Positions 43,021 to 52,190 of a stretch of DNA of 64,000 nucleotides are shown in pieces. A program made the position numbers and the translations under genes. Source of the stretch: Meridianimarinicoccus marinus (GTDB lineage Bacteria; Pseudomonadota; Alphaproteobacteria; Rhodobacterales; Rhodobacteraceae); the NCBI RefSeq assembly GCF_040689105.1, contig NZ_JBFBVU010000007.1, positions 1-64,000 of the forward strand, in the 5' to 3' direction. Every line of letters begins with the position of its first letter. Position 1 is the stretch's first letter. The notes under the pieces are model-generated. The model did no database searches. It had not been told where the DNA came from and saw only the letters and a list, made by a program, of their open reading frames with translations.

Positions 43021-45369
43021 CTAGCGGACGGTCTCAGCACCTTCCAACTGCAAGACACGGTAATCGTCACCCTCAACGATTATGAAGAGATCGTCTCCGT
43101 TGAAATCGATGGTGTTCGAAGACGTCATCAGGCGCGCGAACGCCTCGCCTCGCGATGGATCTGGACAGAGTGCCAGCGTCGCGGGACCCGGGGTCATCGT
43201 CAGCATCGAATCCTCCAGCGTCCAGTCCCCGGTGATTCGGTTACAATCGGACTGCATCGTGTAGCTGCCATCCTCGGACAAGGTAACCTCATAGTTTTCC
43301 GAAGCGTCGATTTCGATTTCCTCGAGATCTGCCGTAGCGGCCATTGTCCACCTCCAAGGTGTGGATGTCAGTTTCAGGCGCGGGTTGGACAACTCGGCGA
43401 TAACGTCGAACGCGGCGTCCATGACCGGGTCTTCACCGTTGCGGACGGCAGCGAGGGTTTCCAGCGTCACGGGAACACGAACATCGGGAATGACGCCTGC
43501 GGCTTCGAGATTTGGCTCGTTCGAGTCACGGAACGTCGTACGCCCCGCAGTATACTGGAACGTGATCCCCTCTGGCATTGCGATCCGATCAATGAACCCT
43601 CCAGCCCCGAGAGAGGCGTGCTGGCCGACAACAACCGCGCGATCGAGGCGCTGGAGATGTTGCGTGAAATACTCGCAAGCACTGGCACAGCCCTGGTCGA
43701 TCAGAATGACCAACGGACCGGTGAACGCCAAATCAGGACGCGGGGCATAGAGCGTTCGATCCGCCGCAAATTGCCTGACAAACCCGCCAACATCCGTATC
43801 GTACGCATAAGTATCAAAGGGCTGTTCGGGCATGGGGTCATCTTCTGTGAAGAAGTAAGACGCCATCACTTGGTAGAGTTCGACCAATCCGCCCCCGTTT
43901 CCGCGGAGGTCTAGGATCATGCCGGTGCTACCGGTTTCGGCCTCGATCTGAAGCGCCTCCTCCAGCACGGCGATCTTCGACAGCATGTGATCCGAGAAGT
44001 TGCGCCAGGAGACGATGGCCACACCACCGACGGAGGAGAAATCGATTGGCATCGAGGACTTCTCCGGTTCTGACGGTTCAAAAGGCACCATGTAGTCACC
44101 AGCCGTCAGTTGGACGGTTTGAGTGTCCTGATCGTCCGGAGTGCGGAAGGTGAACGTTACGTCAGCTCCATCGGGAAACCTGAACAAGCGTGGCGCCCGC
44201 AGGTAGGGCTGCAATTCAGCGACACCCGTCGCCTCGATCAACGGCAGCGATGAGAGGTACTCGCCCACGGGCGTGCTGTTGACCTCGAGAATTTCGGTGG
44301 CCTCAGTCCAACCTGCATCTGCGGCTGGAGAGCCTTCGGCGACCCTGCTCACAATGATCATGTCGCCGGGCAGGATGCCCGCGTCACGGTCGGAAACGAC
44401 CAAGGCCTCCGCACCGATCCCGGCGCCGAACCGAGACAGTTCGGCGTCCTGCTTCGCCGAATTGATCGCCTCGTTCAGAAAACCGGCACTGACAGCGGTA
44501 TGGGTGTCCTCGAAGGACAGTGCCATGTCGTTCAGAGCAAGATAGAAATCTCCGGCGCCATTGGCGGCCGTCGCAGCCTCCATGACTGGACGATAGGTCG
44601 AAGATACAGCATCCCAATCGATGCCCCGAAACTCGGAATAGGCGTACCGGGTACGCAGGTGATCGATCAGCGCGTCGAATGCTTCGACATAGCCGAGGTC
44701 CGAGAAGTCGGGAGATGCCGCATCCTCAGCTTCGATCGTATGGATTTCCGGGCGCGGATTGGTCTCTAGGGTAACGCTTCCGTCAGCTTCCAGTCTGGCG
44801 ACCGACCAGCCCTGTGGCACGACCTGCTGCGGATCGTCCTCGGTGAACCATGCTCCATCTTCGCCCCACCCAGCCGAAAAGGCCTCCACGCCATCTTCGG
44901 AGAAAAGCAGCAGCGTCCCGGTCTCTATGGCACCGGTCCTTTGGTCGAGCAGGATCGAGAACAGCCCGCCATACTGTTCGAGCTGCTCGAGATAGCTGTC
45001 GGAGGAGAGGTTCGGTGCGGACACAACCGTGAAGATGCCCAGCCCCGCACTGCCATCGCCGTTCAAGTCCAAACGACCGCCCGGAGGAACGATGGGAAGG
45101 TCGATCCGGTATCGACCCTCGCCCGTGAACAGCGGGTCGACAAACCGCCCGAGAACCTGGTTGTCGGCAACTACGTAGCTGTCGAAGCGCCCAGAAACGA
45201 TGTCGGTGGCATCCAGAAGAGCGACCGAAGGATTTGGCCAGTACTGCGGCTGGAAGATGAAGCTCTCGGACAAAACGAACCCTTCAACAGTGACTGGCTC
45301 GCCGTGGGCGACAACGCTGCTCACGAAAAAAAGCGCTGTGAATGAAAGAACCTGCTTTCGTCCCATCAA
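43021..45369 (-). CDS. Exported S41-family peptidase fused to a META domain
   Basis: A 782-residue protein with a signal peptide (to about residue 22). A 200-residue N-terminal region is followed by an S41 (C-terminal processing peptidase-like) part. This has a PDZ-like segment (MIIVSRVAEGSPAADAGWTE), DLRGNGGGLVELYQVMASYF, and the catalytic region DQGCASACEYF with Ser near residue 562. Residues about 690-775 are a META domain (YTMQSDCNRITGDWTLED, then LALCPDPSRGEAFARL), matching the HslJ fold. The fusion of S41 and META is uncommon to my knowledge. Two ATGs are possible starts. Probably cleaves or recognises periplasmic proteins; substrate unknown. Confidence 0.85.
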   Translation of the reverse strand: MMGRKQVLSFTALFFVSSVVAHGEPVTVEGFVLSESFIFQPQYWPNPSVALLDATDIVSGRFDSYVVADNQVLGRFVDPLFTGEGRYRIDLPIVPPGGRLDLNGDGSAGLGIFTVVSAPNLSSDSYLEQLEQYGGLFSILLDQRTGAIETGTLLLFSEDGVEAFSAGWGEDGAWFTEDDPQQVVPQGWSVARLEADGSVTLETNPRPEIHTIEAEDAASPDFSDLGYVEAFDALIDHLRTRYAYSEFRGIDWDAVSSTYRPVMEAATAANGAGDFYLALNDMALSFEDTHTAVSAGFLNEAINSAKQDAELSRFGAGIGAEALVVSDRDAGILPGDMIIVSRVAEGSPAADAGWTEATEILEVNSTPVGEYLSSLPLIEATGVAELQPYLRAPRLFRFPDGADVTFTFRTPDDQDTQTVQLTAGDYMVPFEPSEPEKSSMPIDFSSVGGVAIVSWRNFSDHMLSKIAVLEEALQIEAETGSTGMILDLRGNGGGLVELYQVMASYFFTEDDPMPEQPFDTYAYDTDVGGFVRQFAADRTLYAPRPDLAFTGPLVILIDQGCASACEYFTQHLQRLDRAVVVGQHASLGAGGFIDRIAMPEGITFQYTAGRTTFRDSNEPNLEAAGVIPDVRVPVTLETLAAVRNGEDPVMDAAFDVIAELSNPRLKLTSTPWRWTMAATADLEEIEIDASENYEVTLSEDGSYTMQSDCNRITGDWTLEDSMLTMTPGPATLALCPDPSRGEAFARLMTSSNTIDFNGDDLFIIVEGDDYRVLQLEGAETVR

Positions 45370-45605
45370 TTCCTCCTCAACCTTCGTTCCGTTCAGGCCT
45401 TGGGCCGAACATGATCTTCACATTTGGCCGGTCAGGATGCGATGAAAAGACACTGATCGTGATTGCATCGGCACTTCGACATCATGAGCCAGCTCTCACC
45501 TCGGATCAGTCAGATCAGGCTCGGCATGGGGCGAACGCCTTCGTAGCGAGTGACGACCCCGCTCGATTGAACTGCCATTTTATCGCCACCTGATCGCTGA
45601 GCGCT

Positions 45606-46109
45606 CTACGGCGATGCAACAACGCCCACGGGCAACTCGCCGTCACAGATGAAGGCGCCCTTTCCTGAAGTTCCCTCGATCTCGAAAGCGTCCTCGCCAG
45701 GTACAAAGATCATGAAGAGGGCAATCGCATCATAAACGACTTCCCCACCTGGTAGGTCCAGCTCTTTCCGCAACTGCAACGAGTTCGTCGTGATCGAGTT
45801 GCCCGAAGCAGCTACGTTGGCTGTGCAGAGCCCATCGACGCATGACCAGACATTGTCCTCGATGATGTCTTCTTCACCAAGAAAGATCGCGAGGCCATCA
45901 GCATCTGCAGCGTCTCGCGCAGCAATTCGCAGGGGTTCTACATTCAGATCGTCGTCCGCTCCAGTTTCACTCCAAGCCATCGCACCGGTGCATTGAACAA
46001 CGGAACCACCGAACAGCGCCTCCAGTGACTCACTCGCGCTTGCGATTGAAGGAACAAATGAGGCTGCCAAAAGCCACGCTGCAGCTATTGGGTGTGTCAG
46101 ATTGTTCAT
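45606..46109 (-). CDS. Hypothetical exported protein
   Basis: A 167-residue protein with a signal peptide (MNNLTHPIAAAWLLAASFVP, cut near ASASES). The mature part is acidic with four cysteines (VVQCTGAM, WSCVDGLCTAN, FICDGELP), which could form disulfides. No family recognised. It is the first of several small exported proteins on this strand between 45.6 and 46.8 kb. Confidence 0.65.
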   Translation of the reverse strand: MNNLTHPIAAAWLLAASFVPSIASASESLEALFGGSVVQCTGAMAWSETGADDDLNVEPLRIAARDAADADGLAIFLGEEDIIEDNVWSCVDGLCTANVAASGNSITTNSLQLRKELDLPGGEVVYDAIALFMIFVPGEDAFEIEGTSGKGAFICDGELPVGVVASP

Positions 46110-46280
46110 CCTACTTCCATTTCACGTGCATGTATTGAGGCCAGAAAAACGAACCGATCAGAGCGATGTGTTGAGCAACATCAGATGATCTGAACGACAT
46201 AAGGCCAAGTTCCTTCCGGCCTCGACAACACTTGGCTTCGGCGACCCAAGTCAACGTGGAAGCTGGATGCCGCTGTTGCG

Positions 46281-46445
46281 TCAGTTGCACGCCGGGTAGT
46301 TGGCGCGATCTGCTTCCGTCACATCCACAGGGCATTCGGTCGCGCGATTTGCTTCCGAGATATCCGCCTCTGTCGTAAAGGATTGCTCTTCGACGCATCC
46401 CGCCAGGGCAGCGAGGATGACGGAAACAGCAAGGGCATTCTTCAT
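46281..46445 (-). CDS. Small lipoprotein (54 residues)
   Basis: An unlisted short frame with a strong ribosome site (AAAGGAAAG before the ATG at 46445) encodes MKNALAVSVILAALAG then C, a clear lipobox, and an acidic mature part with two repeats of the form EADxxEANRA / EADRAN, ending in C-N. The internal repeat is TEADISEANRATECPVDVTE then ADRANYPACN. Secreted and lipid-anchored by prediction; function unknown. Confidence 0.72.
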   Translation of the reverse strand: MKNALAVSVILAALAGCVEEQSFTTEADISEANRATECPVDVTEADRANYPACN

Positions 46446-46492
46446 GGTCTTTCCTTTGATTCTGGTCAGTGTCTTCGTTCCATCCGGGTGAC

Positions 46493-46789
46493 TCAGCAGT
46501 CGCCCGGCGGAAGCATGGTTACATCGGAATAGCGGCCATCGGACGTGGTGATGCGTGCACAGGCGCCAGTGCTTCGGTTGAACCAGAACGCCGTCAGGCC
46601 TTCCGTACGAATGAGTTCGTATCCAAGGTTCTGAATTCCCATTTCTGCCTGACCGGCGCGCGCGCCCTCAAATGCAGACAGGTCGCTGCTGCTACCAACG
46701 GAGGGTTGACCAACCGTCGGTCCATCTTCCGCGCAAGCGGCGAGCAACAAAACAACGGCAGTAGCCGTAAGCCTGGTTGAAAGCATCAT
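46493..46789 (-). CDS. Small lipoprotein (98 residues)
   Basis: The start MMLSTRLTATAVVLLLAA followed by C is a lipoprotein signal. The mature part contains YELIRTEGLTAFWFNRSTGA then CARITTSDGRYSDVTMLPPG, a pattern seen in small exported proteins of marine alphaproteobacteria. Two cysteines may form a disulfide. No reaction is known. It is adjacent to, and on the same strand as, the other small exported genes. Confidence 0.7.
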   Translation of the reverse strand: MMLSTRLTATAVVLLLAACAEDGPTVGQPSVGSSSDLSAFEGARAGQAEMGIQNLGYELIRTEGLTAFWFNRSTGACARITTSDGRYSDVTMLPPGDC

Positions 46790-46915
46790 CGCGTCGTCCT
46801 TTGTCTTCCTCGCAAAGCGTAACGATTACGACCGGTTGCGCAACCCTTCACCCACTGCTTGTTCAAGGCAGAGCTGGTCGCTAGGCTAAGAGGCAAAACA
46901 CCCAGGGAGTAGCAC

Positions 46916-47524
46916 ATGTCGTTCAAGAAGCTCGCCGCTGCAGCAGTCGCTGCAATGTCCATCGCGTGCCCCGTCCTTGCTGCCGAGCAGGATGCCATCG
47001 ACGGATGTATCGACCAACTGAGGGTGGTTGGTGGGCCGGATGGTCAGTCTGGCGAAGTGCTGAGTTCGGAATTTTCAGAAGCAGCGACCTTGGTGATGCT
47101 GCGTGACCTCGGCGGCACGACTTGGCGCTGCCTTGCCTATTCCGACGGAACTGTTGAGGAGCTGAGCGTCGCGAACGCTGCCGATGATGGCGGGGGAGCC
47201 ATGGCAGGCGCAACGGATCAAGTGCGCGTCAGTTTCGACGCAGGTACGACCGGGACCGAGCTAAGCGACACGCTGGCGCCAGGCGCTTCGCGCCAATACG
47301 TCATCGGTGCTGCCGCCGAGCAGGACCTGTACACCCGCGTCGCGGCAGACGGGCCGACGCTGGATTATCAGATCTTCAACCCGGACGGCTCGTTCCTGTT
47401 GGAGCGCACCGGCGGCGATCTGGAATATCGGGGCGAGCTTTGGCAGTCCGGCGATCACGTGATCGAAGTTATCAATCGGACCGGGTCAGAGCAGAGCTAC
47501 AACCTGATCATCGGCATCGAATAA
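46916..47524 (+). CDS. Hypothetical exported protein with inhibitor-like C-terminal domain
   Basis: A 202-residue protein with a signal peptide (cut near VLAAEQD). The N-terminal half includes DGCIDQLRVVGGPDGQSGEV and TTWRCLAYSDGTVEEL. The C-terminal half, LAPGASRQYVIGAAAEQDLY then LYTRVAADGPTLDYQIFNPD, resembles beta-rich domains of exported inhibitor-like proteins. Two cysteines. No firm family. It is divergent from the lipoprotein cluster at 46281-46789. Confidence 0.65.
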   Translation: MSFKKLAAAAVAAMSIACPVLAAEQDAIDGCIDQLRVVGGPDGQSGEVLSSEFSEAATLVMLRDLGGTTWRCLAYSDGTVEELSVANAADDGGGAMAGATDQVRVSFDAGTTGTELSDTLAPGASRQYVIGAAAEQDLYTRVAADGPTLDYQIFNPDGSFLLERTGGDLEYRGELWQSGDHVIEVINRTGSEQSYNLIIGIE

Positions 47525-47612
47525 CCGTTTGTCACCAGGGAGAAATCGGATTTGGCCACTTCCTTGACCAGCGAAGGCGCCCGCTCGTGCATGAGTTGAC
47601 CGCGATATTCCG

Positions 47613-47882
47613 ATGAGACTTTGCAAGATTATTGTCGGACTGTTCGGTTTGCTTTGGCTCCTTGCCATTGCGATCCTTCTCATCGGACAGTTTGGCCTGT
47701 TCGGACAAGAGCGCGATCCGCTGGCCGGAGTGTTTCTGATACCGCTTGGTTTTCCGTGGAATCGCTTCATCGACATCGCACCTGAAGCTTCATGGCCCTG
47801 GCTCGCCACCGCTATACCACTGATCAACCTGCTTCTGCTTTGGTCGATCTGCCGCTTTCTCGGAAATAGAAACACAAAATAA
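47613..47882 (+). CDS. Small inner-membrane protein (89 residues)
   Basis: Two hydrophobic segments (LCKIIVGLFGLLWLLAIAIL near the start, and TAIPLINLLLLWSICRFLG near the end) with a short polar loop between them. No motif or family seen. It precedes another small membrane protein by 15 bases, so the two may be co-expressed. Confidence 0.6.
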   Translation: MRLCKIIVGLFGLLWLLAIAILLIGQFGLFGQERDPLAGVFLIPLGFPWNRFIDIAPEASWPWLATAIPLINLLLLWSICRFLGNRNTK

Positions 47883-47897
47883 GGACTGGAGCGCTTT

Positions 47898-48251
47898 ATG
47901 AGACCAATACTCAAATACCTTTCTGTCGCCGTTGCGGCTATGGCGGCAAGGCCCGGACTTGCTCAGGAGCAAGCCGCTGAAGCCATTGGCGCCGGAATGG
48001 GGATGGTCATCGGGCTGACCATTGCGATCGTCGTCGGCGCGATTGTTGGCTGGCTGGCCAGCCTGATCGTCAAAGGCTCTGGCTCGGGGCTGCTGACGGA
48101 TATCTTGATCGGCATCGGTGGATCGATACTGGCCAGCTTTCTATTCCCCGCGATCGGTCTTACCTTCGGTGGGAGCCCCATTGCCGCGATCCTCTCTCCA
48201 CTTCTCGGGGCGATTATCTTGCTCCTCGTCATCAAGTTGGTTCGGCGCTGA
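47898..48251 (+). CDS. GlsB/YeaQ/YmgE-like membrane protein
   Basis: A 117-residue protein with an initial hydrophobic segment and a glycine-rich region: GAIVGWLASLIVKGSGSGLL, DILIGIGGSILASFLFPAIG and a final LLGAIILLLVIKLV. This is the transglycosylase-associated or GlsB/YeaQ stress-related family of small membrane proteins. An N-terminal extension of about 30 residues (to QEQAAEAIG) is longer than in the usual 80-residue members. It lies just before element B. Confidence 0.8.
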   Translation: MRPILKYLSVAVAAMAARPGLAQEQAAEAIGAGMGMVIGLTIAIVVGAIVGWLASLIVKGSGSGLLTDILIGIGGSILASFLFPAIGLTFGGSPIAAILSPLLGAIILLLVIKLVRR

Positions 48252-48365
48252 TCCTGTTACCGGTTCTGCGATACATATGCACACGAAACATCTTCCTTTG
48301 ACCTAGCGCGACTGTTGTCCGGCAATGCAGAGGCATAGCCCCTGACGTGCGATGGTTGGGCCACT

Positions 48366-48650
48366 TCAGCCAATCTTCGCGTCCCAGAAGGACGTGTGAT
48401 CGGCTGCGAAATAGCCGTCCGCGACCCGGAAATGCCCCTGCAGCTCGACGGTATCGCCCGCGGTGAGGACCGCTTCCGGCGCACCGAAGCCGACCGCTTG
48501 TGACAGCGCCGAGGGTCGCGGCGCGCCGGGCGGCAGGTCGTAGGCCTCCCGATCCTGACGCACGGCCTCGATGCCGCGCGCTTCGGCGGCGGCAGTCGAG
48601 ATGAGCCGCAGCGGGATTGAGCGGCCGTCATGGGCGAGCGTGCGTTTGGC
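48366..48650 (-). pseudogene. Chimeric phage tail fragment (element B)
   Basis: The last residues, AGDTVELQGHFRVADGYFAA then DHTSFWDAKIG, are related to the end of the tail-fibre fragment at 15171 (GDTVELQGYFRAADGYVAAD). Upstream the frame continues with unrelated sequence (RLISTAAAEARGIEAVRQDR) that has no clear start. It appears to be a deletion join of a tail protein and something else. A GTG at 48563 could begin a 65-residue product. Confidence 0.6.
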
Positions 48651-48713
48651 GCTTTTCCAGTGCGGCCTGCGTTTCGATCGCGCAGTATTTTTTGGCTTTT
48701 GGCCTCAACCTGT

Positions 48714-49403
48714 TCATGTCGCCCTGCATTTTCGGAGCCGCTCGATCCTGTCCAGCAAGTTCGCGACGTTGGAGGCGTGCCAATGCCCGCCCCGGCGGGT
48801 CTGGATGCCGCGTCGGTTCAGTTCCCTGGCCATGGCCCGCAGGGAGGTGTGGCCCTGCGCCCTGACGTCGGTGACCACCTCGGCCATTCCTTCGGCGAAG
48901 GCGTCCGCGTTGGCCCTGACCGTGGCCCGCAAGTGCGCGCCGCCCTGCCCGGCCCGCCGGAGCGCGGCGGCACCATTGGGGTTTCCCAGTTTCACGCCAC
49001 GGGCCTTGGCGGCGGCCAGCGCCTCTTTCGTGCGGCGGGAGATCGCCTCGCGTTCGGCTTGCGCCACCAGCGCCATGATGCCGACGGTCAGGTCGTTGGC
49101 CTCGGGCAGGTCCACGGCAAGGAAATGTACACCCGAATCGCGCAGTGTCAGCAGGAAGGCGGCGTTGCGCGACAGCCGGTCGAGCTTGGCGATGATCAGC
49201 GTCGCGCCAGTGAGTCGTGCAAGATCAAGCGCTCCTGTCAGCTCCGGCCGGTCGCCGCGGGTGCCGCTCTCCACTTCGGTGAAGCGGGCGATGAGGATGG
49301 CACTGCGCTCTTCGACGAAGATGTCGATGGCCCTGCGCTGTGCATCGAACCCGAGGCCGCTCTGGCCTTAACGCGCGGTTGAGACGCGCTCGTAAGCGAT
49401 CAA
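48714..49403 (-). pseudogene. Serine resolvase/invertase with the same in-frame stop (element B copy)
   Basis: Identical to the element A copy through the duplicated block, including the TAA at 49370-49368 after LIAYERVSTAR. The last codons differ: ASNVANLLDRIERLRKCRAT here against ASNVRNIVKRIEGH. The remaining ATG frame (49274-48714) encodes 186 residues without the catalytic serine. Shared inactivation means the mutation preceded, or was spread by, the duplication. Confidence 0.78.
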
Positions 49404-49557
49404 GCGTGGTGGCCGGGAACCGGGCGTATGGGAAGAAAGGAGCCTGGTAGAGGACGACGAGCGGAGAGTTCGGGCTCTGCGTTGCATGTACAAACCTGCC
49501 TGACCTTCGTTGCGCAGCTTTGGTCATGGCTCGGAACGCTCCGAATGCGTAGGGATT

Positions 49558-50091
49558 TCAGAGATCTGCGTCGAGGTCGCAGGTCAGTGTCTGTCCCATC
49601 TTCGGGACCTCGGGCGTGCGAGCGTCGTACATGGGCTCTTCGCGCAGGATGCCGTCCGCGTCCCGGTAGACCGCCACCAGGCGGATATCCGTCACCGCTT
49701 CGGCCGCGGTGCCCGGCTCCATCCGGGGCACCCGGCTGCGCGCCGCCGGGGTCAGGCCCAGTTCGGTCATGTAGCGGCCCATCAGTTCCATCTGCTTGTT
49801 CGACACCGCCAGCCAGGGCGATTGCTGCACGTAGCCGCTCGGGGCTTTCAGCAGCATCGGGGTCGTGGCCAGTTTCTGCTCGGCCTCCACCCAGCGTCCA
49901 TAGGCCTGGCAGTAGGCCGCCAGCGCCGCCCGGTCCGCCAGGGTCAGCAGTCCGGCCGCATGCAGCGGCGTGGCGAGACGGCGCCATTCCCGGCGTGCCG
50001 CAGCGCTCAGATGGGCCGGACAGCGCGGCAGGGCCTCCAGGGGCGTGGCGGCCAGGGTCGCGGCCCGGGGTATGGGTTTGCGGCCTCTCAC
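49558..50091 (-). CDS. P27-family terminase small subunit-like protein 1 (element B copy)
   Basis: Protein identical to the one at 17040-17573 (177 residues). No large terminase, portal or capsid gene accompanies it, so phage packaging is not supported in either copy. Four-base overlap with the upstream P27 gene is kept. Confidence 0.83.
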   Translation of the reverse strand: MRGRKPIPRAATLAATPLEALPRCPAHLSAAARREWRRLATPLHAAGLLTLADRAALAAYCQAYGRWVEAEQKLATTPMLLKAPSGYVQQSPWLAVSNKQMELMGRYMTELGLTPAARSRVPRMEPGTAAEAVTDIRLVAVYRDADGILREEPMYDARTPEVPKMGQTLTCDLDADL

Positions 50092-50591
50092 CGGGATGCC
50101 CGGGGGCTGTCGAAGATGGCGAAGGGATCATTGTCATCCACGACGGCATCGGCGCTCACGCGCGTCCGCGCCGAGGGGGTCAGCCCGAACTCGCTGGCAT
50201 AGCGCACCATGTCCGCCATGGCCTTGTTCGCCGCCCCCACCAGCGGGTTCTGGATGGCGTTGCCGGTCTTGGTGCGCAGCATCAGCCCCTCGGTGAGCGC
50301 GTCTTTGGCCGCCACGCGGGCCAGCGCACGTTCTGCCGCGACCCAGCGGCCATAGGCCTGGCAATAGGCGGCCAGCGCCGCCCGGTCGAGGTCGCTCATC
50401 AGGCCAAGATCGACCACCTTCACGACCACCCGGTCCCATTCCTGGCGGGCGGCATCGGTCAGGTGGTCGGGCACATCGGGGCGTGCAACCTCGGGGCGCG
50501 GCTCATTCGGGTTCAGGCGATGCTTGCGCGCCGTGCCAGCCAGCACCTTCAGCTTCGTGGGTTTCGTCCTGGGTCCGCGCGGCGCCATCAT
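50088..50591 (-). CDS. P27-family terminase small subunit-like protein 2 (element B copy)
   Basis: Protein identical to 17570-18073 (167 residues). The two P27 paralogues share AALAAYCQAYGRWV but differ in their ends. It follows the methyltransferase by about 140 bases on the same strand. Confidence 0.83.
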   Translation of the reverse strand: MMAPRGPRTKPTKLKVLAGTARKHRLNPNEPRPEVARPDVPDHLTDAARQEWDRVVVKVVDLGLMSDLDRAALAAYCQAYGRWVAAERALARVAAKDALTEGLMLRTKTGNAIQNPLVGAANKAMADMVRYASEFGLTPSARTRVSADAVVDDNDPFAIFDSPRASR

Positions 50592-50734
50592 CGGCCTCCA
50601 TCGATGTCAGTCATGCCGCGACCCCCGGTTCGAATTGTGGCCGCGTCTGCACAGGGCGGGAGGGGCGGTTGTCGGCCCGATCCCCCGGAAGATCGACCCA
50701 CCCCCCGGGGCACAGGTGCGGCGCAGGCTATCGC

Positions 50735-52024
50735 TCATGCCGCCGCCTGCCGTCGCGCCAACGCCGTTTCATCGAAGCTGTGCCCGCTGTCCTCCAGGGT
50801 GGCCACCCTGCCGGTGAAGGCCTGCCAGCGCTGCACGGCAACATCCGTATAGGCCGGGTCCAGCTCCATGGCATGGCAGGTGCGGGCGGTGGTTTCGGCC
50901 GCGATCAGGGTGGTGCCCGAGCCGCAGAAGGGCTCGTAGACCGCCTGCCCCGGGCTGGAATTGTTCAGCATCGGGCGGCGCATGCAGTCCACCGGCTTCT
51001 GGGTGCCATGAACCGTCTCGGCGTCCTGATCGCGGCTGGGGATCGCCCAGAGCGTCGATTGCGTGCGGTCGCCGGACCAGTGCCCGGTGCCGCGCACCGC
51101 GTAGAAACAGGGCTCGTGCTGCCAGTGGTAATGGCCGCGGCTCAGCACCAGCCGCTCCTTGGCCCAGATGATCTGCGACCGGATCTCAAAACCCTCGGCG
51201 ACCAGGCTTTCCGCCACGGTGCCCGCATGCAGCGCGCCGTGCCAGACATAAGCCACGTCGCCAGGAAACAGCGCCCAGGCGGCGCGCCAGTCGGCCCGGT
51301 CATCGTTCCGCACCTTGCCGGTGCGTTTGGTCTGCGACGCGCCGGCCGCGTTGCGCCAGGCCGGATCATACATCACCCCATAAGGAGGATCGGTCACCAT
51401 CAGGTGCGGTGCGATCCCGTTCAGCAGGCGCGCCACGGCCTCCGGATCCGTGGCATCGCCGCACAGCAGCCGGTGCGCCCCGAGGCACCACAGATCACCG
51501 GCGCGCGAGACCGGCTGCGCGGGCGGCTCGGGGGTCTGCTCCTCCACCGGATCGGCGGCACCATGCCCCAGCAACGCGTCCAGCTCGGGACCCTCGAACC
51601 CCAGCGCGCCGAGGTCGACGCCCAGGTCGGACACCTCCCCCAGCTCCAGCGCCAGCAACTCCCGGTCCCAGCCCGCCTGCTCCGCCAGCCGGTTGTCGGC
51701 CAGGATGTAGGCGCGCTTCTGCGCATCGCTCAGGTGCCCCAGCTCGATCACCGGCACCGTCGCCTGCCCCAGCTTGCGCGCCGCCAGCACCCGGCCATGT
51801 CCTGCGATGATGCCGTTGTCGCCATCCACCAGCACCGGGTTGTTGAACCCGAACGCCCGGATCGAGCCGGCAATCAACGCCACCTGCGCCGCCGAATGCG
51901 TCCGCGCGTTGTTGGCGTAGGGGATCAACTGATCGGTTGGCCGGTGCTCGATCGCTTGCGCACCGGGAGGGACCACGTCATCAGCTGGATTCGCCCTGAT
52001 TGCCCTGCCTGCCATATTCACCAC
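50735..52024 (-). CDS. ParB-domain DNA methyltransferase (element B copy)
   Basis: A 429-residue relative of the element A protein: the same DPPY and FCGSGTT motifs and the same ParB-like domain. The N-terminus is different (MVNMAGRAIRANPADDVVPP, then HRPTDQLIPYANNARTHSAA). Only the N-terminal residues before the duplicated block differ. Expected to methylate adenine or cytosine-N4; recognition sequence unknown. If both copies are made, the two elements could share modification. Confidence 0.9.
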   Translation of the reverse strand: MVNMAGRAIRANPADDVVPPGAQAIEHRPTDQLIPYANNARTHSAAQVALIAGSIRAFGFNNPVLVDGDNGIIAGHGRVLAARKLGQATVPVIELGHLSDAQKRAYILADNRLAEQAGWDRELLALELGEVSDLGVDLGALGFEGPELDALLGHGAADPVEEQTPEPPAQPVSRAGDLWCLGAHRLLCGDATDPEAVARLLNGIAPHLMVTDPPYGVMYDPAWRNAAGASQTKRTGKVRNDDRADWRAAWALFPGDVAYVWHGALHAGTVAESLVAEGFEIRSQIIWAKERLVLSRGHYHWQHEPCFYAVRGTGHWSGDRTQSTLWAIPSRDQDAETVHGTQKPVDCMRRPMLNNSSPGQAVYEPFCGSGTTLIAAETTARTCHAMELDPAYTDVAVQRWQAFTGRVATLEDSGHSFDETALARRQAAA

Positions 52025-52190
52025 CTGTTTCCTGCCTCTCTCGCCAGTCTACACCAGACCGTAACCTACTGGTATCCTGACAATAACCACCACGCACCGC
52101 CAATATCCGCCACGTCACGCGAAGCCCCAATCCAGACACTGACGCAGGTTACGATGGGCGTAGCGCAAGCAGCACCGAAGACGTTCTGGT

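Larger units (their letters stand above)
48766..51868. repeat. Long duplicated segment, copy 2 (identical to 16248-19350)
   Basis: Direct-orientation partner of the segment at 16248-19350, offset 32,518 bp. It contains most of the resolvase remnant, both P27 terminase genes, and the methyltransferase except its N-terminus. The left edge is at ACGTTGGAGGCG (48766); the right edge is before the first mismatch at 51869. Confidence 0.88.
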
